DNA of 64,000 nt from Streptomyces avicenniae (GTDB lineage: Bacteria; Actinomycetota; Actinomycetes; Streptomycetales; Streptomycetaceae). This document shows positions 13,234-21,943 of the stretch, one piece after another (position 1 is the stretch's first letter; every line of letters begins with the position of its first letter). The position numbers and the translations under genes were made by a program. Location of the stretch: assembly GCF_000719135.1 (NCBI RefSeq), contig NZ_JOEK01000002.1:124001-188000 (forward strand), in the 5' to 3' direction. Under the pieces are notes generated by a model. The model was not told the origin of the DNA. It worked only from the letters and a program-made list of their open reading frames with translations, and searched no databases.

Positions 13234-13321
13234 GCGCCGAGCCTGCCCCGCGCGCCGCCGCCCCGCCACCCCTTTCCCCGCCGCCCGCGTGCGCCCGCGC
13301 GGGCGGTGCGACACTGTCCCG

Positions 13322-16300
13322 GTGCAGGTAGGCATCCTCGGGCCCCTCGAAGTGGCCTCCTCCCAGGGACGACCCGTCGCCGTGACGGGCGGGCGGCTGC
13401 GCACGCTGCTCACCCGCCTCGCGCTCGACGCCGGGCGGACGGTGCGCGGCGACACGCTCGTGGACGCGCTGTGGGGCGGCGACGACGTGCCGGGCGACCA
13501 GGCGAACGCGCTCCAGTCCCTCGTCTCCCGGCTGCGCCGCGCCCTCCCCGAGCCGGGGCTGATCGTCTCGGCGCCGGGCGGCTACCGGCTCGCCCTCCCG
13601 CCCGACGCCGTGGACGCGATCCGCTTCGAACGGCTGGCGGACGACGGCCGCCGCGCCCTGGCCGCAGGGCGGGCGGCGGAGGCCGCCGCCGCGCTGCGGG
13701 ACGCGCTGGCCCTGTGGCGCGGCCCCGCGCTCGCCGACGCGGCCGACGCGCCGTTCGCCGCCGCCCCCGCGACCCGCCTGGAGGAGCTGCGGCTCGCCGC
13801 CCGCGAGGACCTGTACGACGCGGAGCTGACGGCGGGCCGCGCCGCCGTCGTCGTCGCGGAGCTGGAGGCCCTGACCGCCGCCCATCCGCTGCGCGAGAGA
13901 CCGCGCGCCCTGCTGGTGCGGGCCCGCTACGCGACCGGCGGCCAGGCCGAGGCGCTGTCGGCGTACGAGGAGTACCGCGCGCTGCTGGCCGAGGAGTTGG
14001 GCGTCGATCCCTCGCCCGAGCTGCGCGACCTCCAGCTGTCGGTCCTGCGCGCCGACAGCGCCCTGGCCCCCGCAGCGGCTCCCCCGCAGCCCGCGCCCGG
14101 CAACCTGCGCTCCGCGCTGACGAGCTTCGTCGGGCGCGAGGAGGAGCTGGGGCTCATCGCGAAGCGCCTGGAGGAGTCCCGGCTCGTCACGCTCGTCGGT
14201 CCGGGCGGCGCGGGCAAGACCCGGCTGGCGGCCACCACCGCGACCGGGCAGGCCGAGCACTTCCCCGGCGGCGCGTGGCTCGTCGAGCTGGCGCCCGTGA
14301 CCGACCCCGACGACGTGCCGCAGGCCGTGCTGGACGCGCTCGGCCGCCGCGTGACGGGCATCCTGGAGCGCCCCAGGCCGCCGGGCGCCGCCGCACCCCC
14401 GCGCGACGCCCTCGGGATGCTGACGGAGGTGCTGGCCGCCGCCCCGACACTGCTGGTCCTCGACAACTGCGAACACCTCATCGAGGGCACCGCGCGCCTG
14501 GCCGACCACCTCCTCGGCCACTGCCCCGGGCTGCGCGTGCTCGCCACCAGCAGGGAACCCCTCGGCATCACCGGCGAATCGCTCTCCCCCGTGCCGTCCC
14601 TGACGATGCCTGGCCCGGGCGCCACGGCGGACGAGGCGTACGCCAGCGCCGCCGTACGGCTGCTCGCCGACCGGGCAGCCGCCGTCCGTCCCGGCTTCAC
14701 CGTGAACGAGACGAACGTCGCCGCCGTCACCGAGATCTGCCGCCGCCTCGACGGCCTGCCGCTGGCCATCGAGCTGGCCGCCGCCCGGCTGCGCGCCATG
14801 GAACCGGCGCACCTCGCCGCCCGCCTCGACGACCGCTTCCGGCTGCTCACCGGCGGCAGCCGCACCGCGCTGCCACGCCATCGCACGCTGCACGCCGTCG
14901 TCGCGTGGAGCTGGGAGCTGCTGACCGACGAGGAACGGGAGCTGGCCGCCGCCCTCGCCGTCTTCCCCGGCGGCGTCACCCCGGCCTCGGCCGAGGGCGT
15001 CACCGGCGTCCCGGCCGACGAGGCGCTCGACCTGCTGATGTCGCTCGCCGACAAGTCGCTGCTCCAGCTCGCCGGGGCGGGCGACGCGGCGGACGGCCCC
15101 CGGTTCCGCATGCTGGAGACGCTGCGCGAGTACGGCGTCGAGCGGCTGGCCGCCGAGGGCCGCGCGCGTGCCGTACGGGAGGCGCACACCGCGTACTTCC
15201 TGCGGCTCGCGGAGACGGCGGAGCAGCATCTGCGCGGCCGGGACCAACTCCCCTGGATCCTCCAGCTCATGGCCGAACGCGACAACCTGCTCGCCGCGCT
15301 CCACCACGCCACCGCCACCGACGACGCCGACACCGCCGTCCGCCTGTGCGCGGCGCTCTCCCTCTACTGGATGATGCGCGGCGCGCACTCGGAGGCCGCG
15401 AACTGGCAGCGCGCCGCGCTTGAGGTGCCGGGCGAGCCGCCGCTCGAACAGCTGACGGTGGTCCTGGGCATGACGGTGATCAACATCGCCTCGACGGGCG
15501 ACCCGCGCGACACCGTGCGCTACGTCGTCCGGCTGCGCCGCGCCCTGGAGGCGCTGGGGGACGCCGCCGCCCGGCATCCCCTGATCGCCGTCTTCAAGCC
15601 GGGCCTCCTGCTGTTCGAGGGGTGGCACGGGATGACCGGGCGTCCGCTGGACATCCCGCTCGACCACCCCGACCCGTGGACCCGGGCCATGCTGCGGCTG
15701 ATGCGCGGCGCCGTGCGGGAGAACGCGGGCGAGCCGGAGGGCACGCAGGACGAGCTGACGGAGGCGGCCGAGGCGTTCCGCGCGGTCGGGGACCGCTGGG
15801 GTCTGGCGATGACGCTGACGTCGCTCGGCGAGCTGAACCGTTACACCGGCGCGTACGGGCAGGCCGCCGCGAACCTGGAGGAGGCGCTGCACCTGATGGG
15901 CGAGCTGCGCACCGAGTCCGACGCGGAGCACCTCGGCGTACGGCTGGCCACGCTGCACGCCGAGCGCGGCGACACGGACCGGGCGCAGGAGGAGCTGGAA
16001 CGATTCGCCCGCGACGCGGAGCGGCGGGGCGAGCCCTTCCTGATCGCCACGGTGCACCACGCGCTCGGCGACCTCCACCGGCGCGCGGGGCGTCCCGCGC
16101 GGGCCCGTCAGGACTACGCGACGGCGCGGGCGCAGCTGGACCGGCCCGCCTTCGTCCAGCCCCAGCTGAGCGCCGCCGTGCACTGCGGTCTCGCCCTCGC
16201 CCTGCTGGAGCTCGGCGAGCCCACCGAGGCGGCGGCCCGTGAGGCGGCCACCGCCCTGCGCGAGGCGGAGTCCGCGCGGGACATGCCGGTGATCGGCGCG

Positions 16301-16582
16301 GTGGGCGTGACGCTGGCCGCGGTGGCGGACGCGGAGGGCGACCCGGCGGCTGCCGCCGAGCTGCTCGGCACCGCGACCGCCGTGCGCGGCATCGCCTACG
16401 GCGGGAACCCGGACGTCGCCCGGTTCACCGCGCGGGTGCGCGGTGTACTGGGCGACGCCGGGTTCGACGCGGCGTACGGGGCGGGGGCCGCCCTGACGCG
16501 GGACGCGGCGCTGGCACGCCTACGCCTTGCGGCGGTAGGCCCGGACGGCGAGCGGGAAGAAGACGGCGAACAGCCCGGCTGA
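13322..16582 (+). CDS. Large BTAD / NB-ARC / TPR transcriptional regulator (AfsR-like)
   Basis: Signal-transduction regulator of 1,086 residues. An OmpR-type winged helix comes first (about 1-90, QVGILGPLEVASSQGRPV), then a BTAD domain (about 95-240, ending AEELGVDPSPELRDLQLSVL). The NB-ARC NTPase has Walker A GPGGAGKT at 293-300, Walker B LLVLDNCEH and the GLPLAIELAAARL motif. TPR-like helices fill the C-terminus. No second HTH is seen. The GTG is chosen because QVGILGPLEV is the family start; the mRNA may be leaderless. The last 63 bases overlap the 3' end of the convergent exporter permease. Target genes are unknown; the adjacent DrrAB exporter is an obvious candidate. Confidence 0.9.
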   Translation: MQVGILGPLEVASSQGRPVAVTGGRLRTLLTRLALDAGRTVRGDTLVDALWGGDDVPGDQANALQSLVSRLRRALPEPGLIVSAPGGYRLALPPDAVDAIRFERLADDGRRALAAGRAAEAAAALRDALALWRGPALADAADAPFAAAPATRLEELRLAAREDLYDAELTAGRAAVVVAELEALTAAHPLRERPRALLVRARYATGGQAEALSAYEEYRALLAEELGVDPSPELRDLQLSVLRADSALAPAAAPPQPAPGNLRSALTSFVGREEELGLIAKRLEESRLVTLVGPGGAGKTRLAATTATGQAEHFPGGAWLVELAPVTDPDDVPQAVLDALGRRVTGILERPRPPGAAAPPRDALGMLTEVLAAAPTLLVLDNCEHLIEGTARLADHLLGHCPGLRVLATSREPLGITGESLSPVPSLTMPGPGATADEAYASAAVRLLADRAAAVRPGFTVNETNVAAVTEICRRLDGLPLAIELAAARLRAMEPAHLAARLDDRFRLLTGGSRTALPRHRTLHAVVAWSWELLTDEERELAAALAVFPGGVTPASAEGVTGVPADEALDLLMSLADKSLLQLAGAGDAADGPRFRMLETLREYGVERLAAEGRARAVREAHTAYFLRLAETAEQHLRGRDQLPWILQLMAERDNLLAALHHATATDDADTAVRLCAALSLYWMMRGAHSEAANWQRAALEVPGEPPLEQLTVVLGMTVINIASTGDPRDTVRYVVRLRRALEALGDAAARHPLIAVFKPGLLLFEGWHGMTGRPLDIPLDHPDPWTRAMLRLMRGAVRENAGEPEGTQDELTEAAEAFRAVGDRWGLAMTLTSLGELNRYTGAYGQAAANLEEALHLMGELRTESDAEHLGVRLATLHAERGDTDRAQEELERFARDAERRGEPFLIATVHHALGDLHRRAGRPARARQDYATARAQLDRPAFVQPQLSAAVHCGLALALLELGEPTEAAAREAATALREAESARDMPVIGAVGVTLAAVADAEGDPAAAAELLGTATAVRGIAYGGNPDVARFTARVRGVLGDAGFDAAYGAGAALTRDAALARLRLAAVGPDGEREEDGEQPG

Positions 16583-17353
16583 CCACAGCAGCGTCGTCGT
16601 GACGGGCCCGGCCACCGGTCCGCCGGTGAGCAGGCCGCGCGCGGCCTCCATGACGTCGGTCACCGGGTTGACGTTCACCCACCACTGGAGCCAGCCGGGC
16701 AGGCTCTCGGTGGGCGTGATCATGTTCGTGCCGAAGGTCAGCGGGAACATGGCGAGGAACATGATGCCCTGCACCGCGCCCGCCTCCCGTGCCACGACGC
16801 CGAGCAGCACCGAGGCCCAGATCAGCGAGAAGGCGAACAGCATCACCAGCACGCAGGCCGCCAGCGCGGACAGCGGGTCGGTGCCGATGCGGAAGCCCAG
16901 CGCGTAGCCGAAGCCGAGCAGGACCGCGATGCAGACGACGAAGCGCACCATGTCGCCGAGCACCGAGCCGAGCAGCGGCGCCGAGCGGGCGATGGGGAGG
17001 CTGCGGAAGCGGTCGAAGACGCCCTTCTTTATGTCGGTGTTGAGGTTCACGCCGGTGGCGACGGTCGCGAAGATGACGGTCTGCACCATGATCGCCGGGA
17101 GCAGGAAGCGCAGGTACTCGGAGGTGGATCCCGAGACGGCGCCGCCCAGCAGGTAGACGAACATGACGACGAAGATGATCGGCTGGAGCGTCACGTCGAT
17201 GAGCTGCTCGGGGGTGCGCAGCGTCTTGACGAGGCTGCGCCTGGCCAGCGTGAGGCTGTGCGTGACGCCGCGGGCGAGGGCGGGGCGCCGGGTGGCGGCC
17301 TGCTCGGCGGTGGGGGTGGGTCCTTCGGCGGGGCGGGTGAGGGTGGCGCTCAT
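16520..17353 (-). CDS. ABC-2 type exporter permease (DrrB-like)
   Basis: Integral membrane subunit of a drug-type ABC exporter, 277 residues with about six membrane segments (for example PIIFVVMFVYLLGG, FVVCIAVLLGFGYALGF, VLVMLFAFSLIWASVLLGVV). The motifs NLNTDIKKGVFDRFRSLPIA and the ABC-2 signature around REAGAVQGIMFLAMFPLTF are typical of DrrB proteins. Its ATG overlaps the ATPase stop by four bases, so the two are coupled. Its 3' end is antisense to the end of the BTAD gene. The substrate is unknown. Confidence 0.9.
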   Translation of the reverse strand: MSATLTRPAEGPTPTAEQAATRRPALARGVTHSLTLARRSLVKTLRTPEQLIDVTLQPIIFVVMFVYLLGGAVSGSTSEYLRFLLPAIMVQTVIFATVATGVNLNTDIKKGVFDRFRSLPIARSAPLLGSVLGDMVRFVVCIAVLLGFGYALGFRIGTDPLSALAACVLVMLFAFSLIWASVLLGVVAREAGAVQGIMFLAMFPLTFGTNMITPTESLPGWLQWWVNVNPVTDVMEAARGLLTGGPVAGPVTTTLLWSAGLFAVFFPLAVRAYRRKA

Positions 17354-18354
17354 GCGACGGCCGCTCCCTTCGTCTCGTGGGCGGTGCGGTCGGGGGCCGC
17401 GGTGGCGGGGCCGGTGGCGGCGGGGGTGTCACGGCGGGTGAGGGTGTGGAAGACCTCGTCGAGGCTGGGCAGCCGCAGGGACAGCTCCATGACCTCGATG
17501 CCCTGCTCGGCGAGGCGTGCGACCACGGGCGGGAGCGCCGCGTCCCCGGTGACGGGCACGCTGAGGACGTCGCGCGCCGGGGAGTCGGGGCGTCCGCCGG
17601 TGACGCGTTCGAGGATGTCGCCGACCTCGCCGAGGCGCGCCGGGTCCAGCGGGCGGACCTGGAGCGTCTGGCCGCCGACGACGGACTTCAGCTCGTGCGG
17701 CGTGCCCTGGGCGATGACGGAGCCCTGGTCGATGACGGCGATCTCGTCGGCCAGCGCGTCGGCCTCCTCCAGGTACTGCGTGGTCAGCAGCACCGTGACG
17801 CCCGAGGCGACCTGCTCGCGCACCAGCGCCCACACGTCGTCGCGCTTGGCCGGGTCCAGGCCGGTCGTCGGCTCGTCGAGGAAGACGACCTCGGGGCGCG
17901 CGACGAGGCTGGCCGCCAGGTCGAGACGGCGCCGCATGCCGCCGGAGTACGTGCCGGCCCGGCGGCCCCCGGCCGCGGTGAGGTCGAACTGCTCCAGCAG
18001 TTCCCCGGCGCGCCGCTTCGCCTCCTGCCGGGTCAGGTCGAGGAGGCGGCCGATCATGACGAGGTTCTCGACGCCGGTCAGGTCCTCGTCCACGGACGCG
18101 TACTGCCCGGTCAGCCCGACGCGGCGGCGCACCTCCTCGGCCTCGCGGACGACGTCGTGGCCCGCCACCTCGGCCGTGCCGCCGTCGGGGCGGGTCAGGG
18201 TGGCGAGGATGCGGACGGCGGTGGTCTTGCCCGCGCCGTTCGGTCCGAGGACCCCCAGCACGGTGCCCGGCCTGGCGGCGAGGTCCACCCCGGCCAGTGC
18301 CGTGGTGTCCCCGAAACGTTTGACGAGACCCGTGGTCCTGAACGCGTAGCTCAT
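17350..18354 (-). CDS. ABC exporter ATP-binding protein (DrrA-like)
   Basis: ATPase of the DrrAB-type exporter, 334 residues. Walker A GPNGAGKTT, signature YSGGMRRRLDLAASL, Walker B VVFLDEPTTGLD and the switch His replaced by Gln in LLTTQYLEEAD, as is usual for the daunorubicin-resistance family. The DrrA-specific C-terminal domain (PSLDEVFHTLT) is present, with an Ala/Pro/Thr-rich tail. GGGGAG precedes the ATG. Upstream, an 8-base inverted repeat at 18426-18456 may be an operator for the pair. Confidence 0.92.
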   Translation of the reverse strand: MSYAFRTTGLVKRFGDTTALAGVDLAARPGTVLGVLGPNGAGKTTAVRILATLTRPDGGTAEVAGHDVVREAEEVRRRVGLTGQYASVDEDLTGVENLVMIGRLLDLTRQEAKRRAGELLEQFDLTAAGGRRAGTYSGGMRRRLDLAASLVARPEVVFLDEPTTGLDPAKRDDVWALVREQVASGVTVLLTTQYLEEADALADEIAVIDQGSVIAQGTPHELKSVVGGQTLQVRPLDPARLGEVGDILERVTGGRPDSPARDVLSVPVTGDAALPPVVARLAEQGIEVMELSLRLPSLDEVFHTLTRRDTPAATGPATAAPDRTAHETKGAAVA

Positions 18355-18425
18355 CCCGGGCTCCCCCTCTCCTTCTGCTGACGTGTGCCTGTCCTTGCGG
18401 TGTCCAGGTCACTGTCGCGAAGAGG

Positions 18426-18456
18426 GCTGTCAGTGTCCGCACAGGGCGCTGACAGC
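18426..18456. promoter_or_regulatory. Inverted repeat upstream of the DrrAB-type exporter
   Basis: GCTGTCAG (18426-18433) and CTGACAGC (18449-18456) are exact inverted copies separated by 15 bases, 72 bases upstream of the exporter ATPase start. A third related box GTGTCAGC follows near 18470. Candidate regulator site, or terminator for pfkA, which ends upstream on the same strand at 18536. Confidence 0.4.
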
Positions 18457-18535
18457 GGCGAGCCCGCCGTGTCAGCGGCCGTCGGCCGGGGACAGGACGG
18501 GCTCGGGTCGGGAGGTCAGGAGGCGGGGCGGCGTG

Positions 18536-19561
18536 TCAGAAGACGGCCTCGGTCTCGTCCATGCGGTTCTGCGGGACGGTCTTCAGCTCCATGGTGGCGC
18601 TGGCCAGCGGGGTCATGACGATCTCGGTGCCGCGCAGCGCCGTCATCATGCCGAACTCACCGCGGTGCGCCGCCTCCACCGCGTGCCAGCCGAAGCGGGT
18701 GGCGAGGACGCGGTCGTACGCGGTCGGGGTGCCGCCGCGCTGGATGTGGCCGAGGATCACCGGGCGGGCCTCCTTGCCCAGCCGGTGCTCCAGCTCGGCG
18801 GCCAGCCGGTTGCCGATCCCGGCGAACCGCTCGTGGCCGTACGGGTCGATCTCGCCGCGCTCGTAGGGCATGGAGCCCTCGGCGGGGCGGGCGCCCTCGG
18901 CGACGCAGATCACGGCGAACTTCTTCCCGCGCGCGAAGCGGTCCTCGACCATCTTGCACAGGTCGTCCACCTGGAAGGGGCGCTCCGGCACGCAGATGCC
19001 GTGGGCGCCGCCCGCCATGCCCGCCTCCAGGGCGATCCAGCCCGCGTGCCGTCCCATGACCTCGACGACCATGACGCGCTGGTGCGACTCGGCGGTGGTC
19101 TTCAGGCGGTCGATGGCCTCGGTGGCGACGCCGACGGCCGTGTCGAAACCGAAGGTGCGGTCGGTGGCGGAGATGTCGTTGTCGATGGTCTTGGGGACGC
19201 CGACGACGGGGATGCCCGCGTCGGACAGCATGCGGGCCGCCGTGAGCGTGCCCTCGCCGCCGATCGGGATCAGCGCGTCGAGGCTGAGCTTGCGGCGGAA
19301 CGCCTCGGCGTTGTCGCAGGCGTCGCGCAGCCGGGTCCGCTCCAGGCGGCTGGAACCGAGAATGGTGCCGCCGCGCGCCAGGATGCCGCTGACCTCGTTG
19401 ATGTCGAGTTCGCGGTAGCGGCCTTCGAGCAGGCCCTTGAAGCCGTCCTCGAAACCGATGACCTGGTCGCCGCGATCGACCACGGCGCGGTGGACGACCG
19501 ACCGGATCACGGCGTTGAGACCGGGGCAGTCACCGCCTGCGGTGAGAACTCCGATTCGCAT
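18536..19561 (-). CDS. pfkA: 6-phosphofructokinase (ATP-dependent, group III)
   Basis: Commits fructose 6-phosphate to glycolysis. 341 residues with AGGAGAG before the ATG. Motifs: MRIGVLTAGGDCPGLNAVIR (glycine-rich ATP site), PIGGEGTLTAA, VPKTIDNDI with the catalytic Asp, MGRHAGWIALEAG and LGHIQRGGTPTAYDR. At the two positions used to tell donors apart it has Gly in GGEG (position 104 in E. coli numbering) and Lys in PKTIDND (position 124). This is the mixed Gly/Lys pattern known for ATP-using actinomycete enzymes. It diverges from pta-ackA. Confidence 0.95.
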   Translation of the reverse strand: MRIGVLTAGGDCPGLNAVIRSVVHRAVVDRGDQVIGFEDGFKGLLEGRYRELDINEVSGILARGGTILGSSRLERTRLRDACDNAEAFRRKLSLDALIPIGGEGTLTAARMLSDAGIPVVGVPKTIDNDISATDRTFGFDTAVGVATEAIDRLKTTAESHQRVMVVEVMGRHAGWIALEAGMAGGAHGICVPERPFQVDDLCKMVEDRFARGKKFAVICVAEGARPAEGSMPYERGEIDPYGHERFAGIGNRLAAELEHRLGKEARPVILGHIQRGGTPTAYDRVLATRFGWHAVEAAHRGEFGMMTALRGTEIVMTPLASATMELKTVPQNRMDETEAVF

Positions 19562-19786
19562 GGTGGTGCTCTCCTGCTCGCTAGGAACTGGGCTCGCTGG
19601 GACTGGTGTGCCGCGCCTTCGGGGCCGCGGGAATTCTTTCACGGTCACGTGGGTGCCCGCCGGGGCCTTCCCCAGGTCCCACCGCGCGCGGGCCGCCCCC
19701 GCGCGGGTACGGTCGGGAAAGACTGCCCGCGGTGCCTCAAGGCGAGCTTGCCACGCGTGGGCCGGGAAGCGAACAGGGAGGGGACC

Positions 19787-21943
19787 GTGACGCGCAGCGT
19801 GTACGTGACCGGGATCGGCCGGGGCGACGGCCGCCAGGTGGTCGAGCTGGGGGTCATGGAACTGCTCACCAGGCAGGTGGACCGCGTCGGCGTCTTCCGC
19901 CCGCTGGCGCACGAGGGCCCCGACCCGGTCTTCGACCTGCTGCGCGGCCGGTACCGGCTGACGCAGCCCCCGTCCGAGGCGCGCGGCATGGCGTACGCGG
20001 ACGCCGCCGTGCTGCACGCCGAGCGGGGCACCGACGAGCTGGTGGGGCGGCTCGTGGACCGGTTCCACGAGGTGGCGCGCGGCTTCGAGGTGATGCTCGT
20101 CCTCGGCACGGACTACGCGGACACGCAGCTCCCCGCCGAGCTGGCGCTGAACGCCCGGCTGGCCAACGAGCTGGGCGCGCCGGTCCTGCCGGTGATAGCG
20201 GGCCCGGGCCAGAACGCCGAGTCGGTCGCCGCCGAGGTCCGCAACGCGCACCACGCGTTCACGTCGCTCGGCTGCGACGTCATCGCCATGATCGCGAACC
20301 GCGTCGCGGAGGACGAGGCGGCCGAGGCCGCCCGCGAGCTGGCCGGGCATCTGCCGGTGCCGGTGTGGGTGCTGCCCGAGGACCCGGTGCTGGCGGCGCC
20401 GACCGTGGCGCAGGTCGCGGACGCGCTGGGCGCCCGGGTGCTGCTGGGCGACGCGACGGGCATGGCCAGGGACGCGCGCGGCTTCGTCTTCGGCGGCGCG
20501 ATGCTGCCGACGTTCCTCACCGCCCTGACGGAGGGCTGCCTCGTCATCACGCCCGGCGACCGCGAGGACCTGGTCGTCGGCACGCTGGCCGCGCACTCGG
20601 CGGGCTCGCCGCCCGTCGCGGGCCTGCTGCTGACGCTGGACGAGCGGCCCTCGGCGCGCACCATGGCGCTCGCCGACCGGCTGGCGCCGGGCACGCCCGT
20701 GCTGCTGGTGCCCGACGGCTCGTTCGCCACCGCCGCCGCCCTGTCGGGTCTGGAGGGCAAGCTGACGGCGGCGACGCCGCGCAAGGCGGAGATCGCCCTC
20801 GGCCTCTTCGAGACCCGGGTGGACACCGCCGCGCTCACCGAACGGCTCTCGGTGGCGCGCGGCGACCGCGTGACCCCGATGATGTTCGAGCACGAGCTGA
20901 TCGAACGGGCCCGCGCCGACCGCCGTCACGTCGTGCTGCCCGAGGGCGAGGAGGAGCGCGTGCTGCGCGCCGCCGAGGTGCTGCTGCGGCGGGGCGTCTG
21001 CGACCTGACGCTGCTCGGCGACGAGGCGGTGATCCGCAAGCGCGCCGCCGACCTCGGGCTCGACCTGCGGTTGCGCGGCCCCGACGAGCTGCCCGAGCAC
21101 CCCTCGGCCGCGCCCTGGGCCCGCGTCGTGGACCCGCGCGTCTCCCCGCTGCGGGAACGGTTCGCCGACGTGTACGCCGGGCTGCGCGCGCACCGGGGCG
21201 TCACGCAGGAGCTGGCCTGGGACGTCGTCTCCGACGTCTCCTACTTCGGCACGCTGATGGTCCGCGAGGGCCTGGCGGACGGCATGGTGTCCGGCGCGGC
21301 CCACTCGACGGCGGCCACGATCAGGCCCGCGTTCGAGGTGATCAGGACGAAGCCGGACGCGTCGATCGTCTCCTCCGTCTTCTTCATGTGCCTGGCCGAC
21401 CAGGTGCTCGTCTACGGCGACTGCGCCGTCAACCCCGACCCGGACGCGGCGCAGCTCGCCGACATCGCCGTCCAGTCGGCGGCGACGGCGGAGCAGTTCG
21501 GCGTCACGCCGCGCATCGCGATGCTGTCGTACTCGACCGGCACCTCGGGCACGGGCGCGGACGTGGACAAGGTCAGGGAGGCGACGGAGCTGGTGCGCCG
21601 CATGCGGCCCGACCTGCGGATCGAGGGGCCCATACAGTACGACGCGGCGGTCGAGCCGACCGTGGCGGCGGCGAAGCTGCCGGGCTCGGCGGTCGCGGGG
21701 CAGGCGACCGTGCTGATCTTCCCCGACCTGAACACGGGCAACAACACCTACAAGGCCGTGCAGCGTTCGGCGGGCGCCGTCGCGGTCGGTCCCGTCCTCC
21801 AGGGCCTGCGCAAGCCGGTGAACGACCTGTCGCGCGGCGCCCTCGTCCAGGACATCGTGAACACGGTGGCGATCACCGCCGTGCAGGCGCAGAACGAACG
21901 GGGCGGCGCGCCGGGCGCCGCGGGCGAGGAGAACCGACCGTGA
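19787..21943 (+). CDS. pta: Phosphate acetyltransferase (long form)
   Basis: Converts acetyl-CoA and phosphate to acetyl phosphate. 718 residues in three parts: an N-terminal P-loop-like domain (VYVTGIGRGDGRQVVELGVM, without a recognisable GKT/S), a DRTGG domain at about 210-320, and the catalytic PTA_PTB domain from about 380 (FEHELIERARADRRHVVLPE through NDLSRGALVQDIVNTVAITA). The GTG follows GGGAGGGGA. Stop and ackA start share four bases (GTGA), so acetate kinase is coupled to it. The altered P-loop suggests the N-terminal part is regulatory or structural. Confidence 0.94.
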   Translation: MTRSVYVTGIGRGDGRQVVELGVMELLTRQVDRVGVFRPLAHEGPDPVFDLLRGRYRLTQPPSEARGMAYADAAVLHAERGTDELVGRLVDRFHEVARGFEVMLVLGTDYADTQLPAELALNARLANELGAPVLPVIAGPGQNAESVAAEVRNAHHAFTSLGCDVIAMIANRVAEDEAAEAARELAGHLPVPVWVLPEDPVLAAPTVAQVADALGARVLLGDATGMARDARGFVFGGAMLPTFLTALTEGCLVITPGDREDLVVGTLAAHSAGSPPVAGLLLTLDERPSARTMALADRLAPGTPVLLVPDGSFATAAALSGLEGKLTAATPRKAEIALGLFETRVDTAALTERLSVARGDRVTPMMFEHELIERARADRRHVVLPEGEEERVLRAAEVLLRRGVCDLTLLGDEAVIRKRAADLGLDLRLRGPDELPEHPSAAPWARVVDPRVSPLRERFADVYAGLRAHRGVTQELAWDVVSDVSYFGTLMVREGLADGMVSGAAHSTAATIRPAFEVIRTKPDASIVSSVFFMCLADQVLVYGDCAVNPDPDAAQLADIAVQSAATAEQFGVTPRIAMLSYSTGTSGTGADVDKVREATELVRRMRPDLRIEGPIQYDAAVEPTVAAAKLPGSAVAGQATVLIFPDLNTGNNTYKAVQRSAGAVAVGPVLQGLRKPVNDLSRGALVQDIVNTVAITAVQAQNERGGAPGAAGEENRP

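Noticed and set aside
12767..16183. 1,138-codon open frame antisense to the BTAD regulator.
   Set aside because: Composition is that of a shadow frame in high-GC DNA (Gly/Arg/Ala/Val runs, no domain). The sense frame has full BTAD and NB-ARC motifs.
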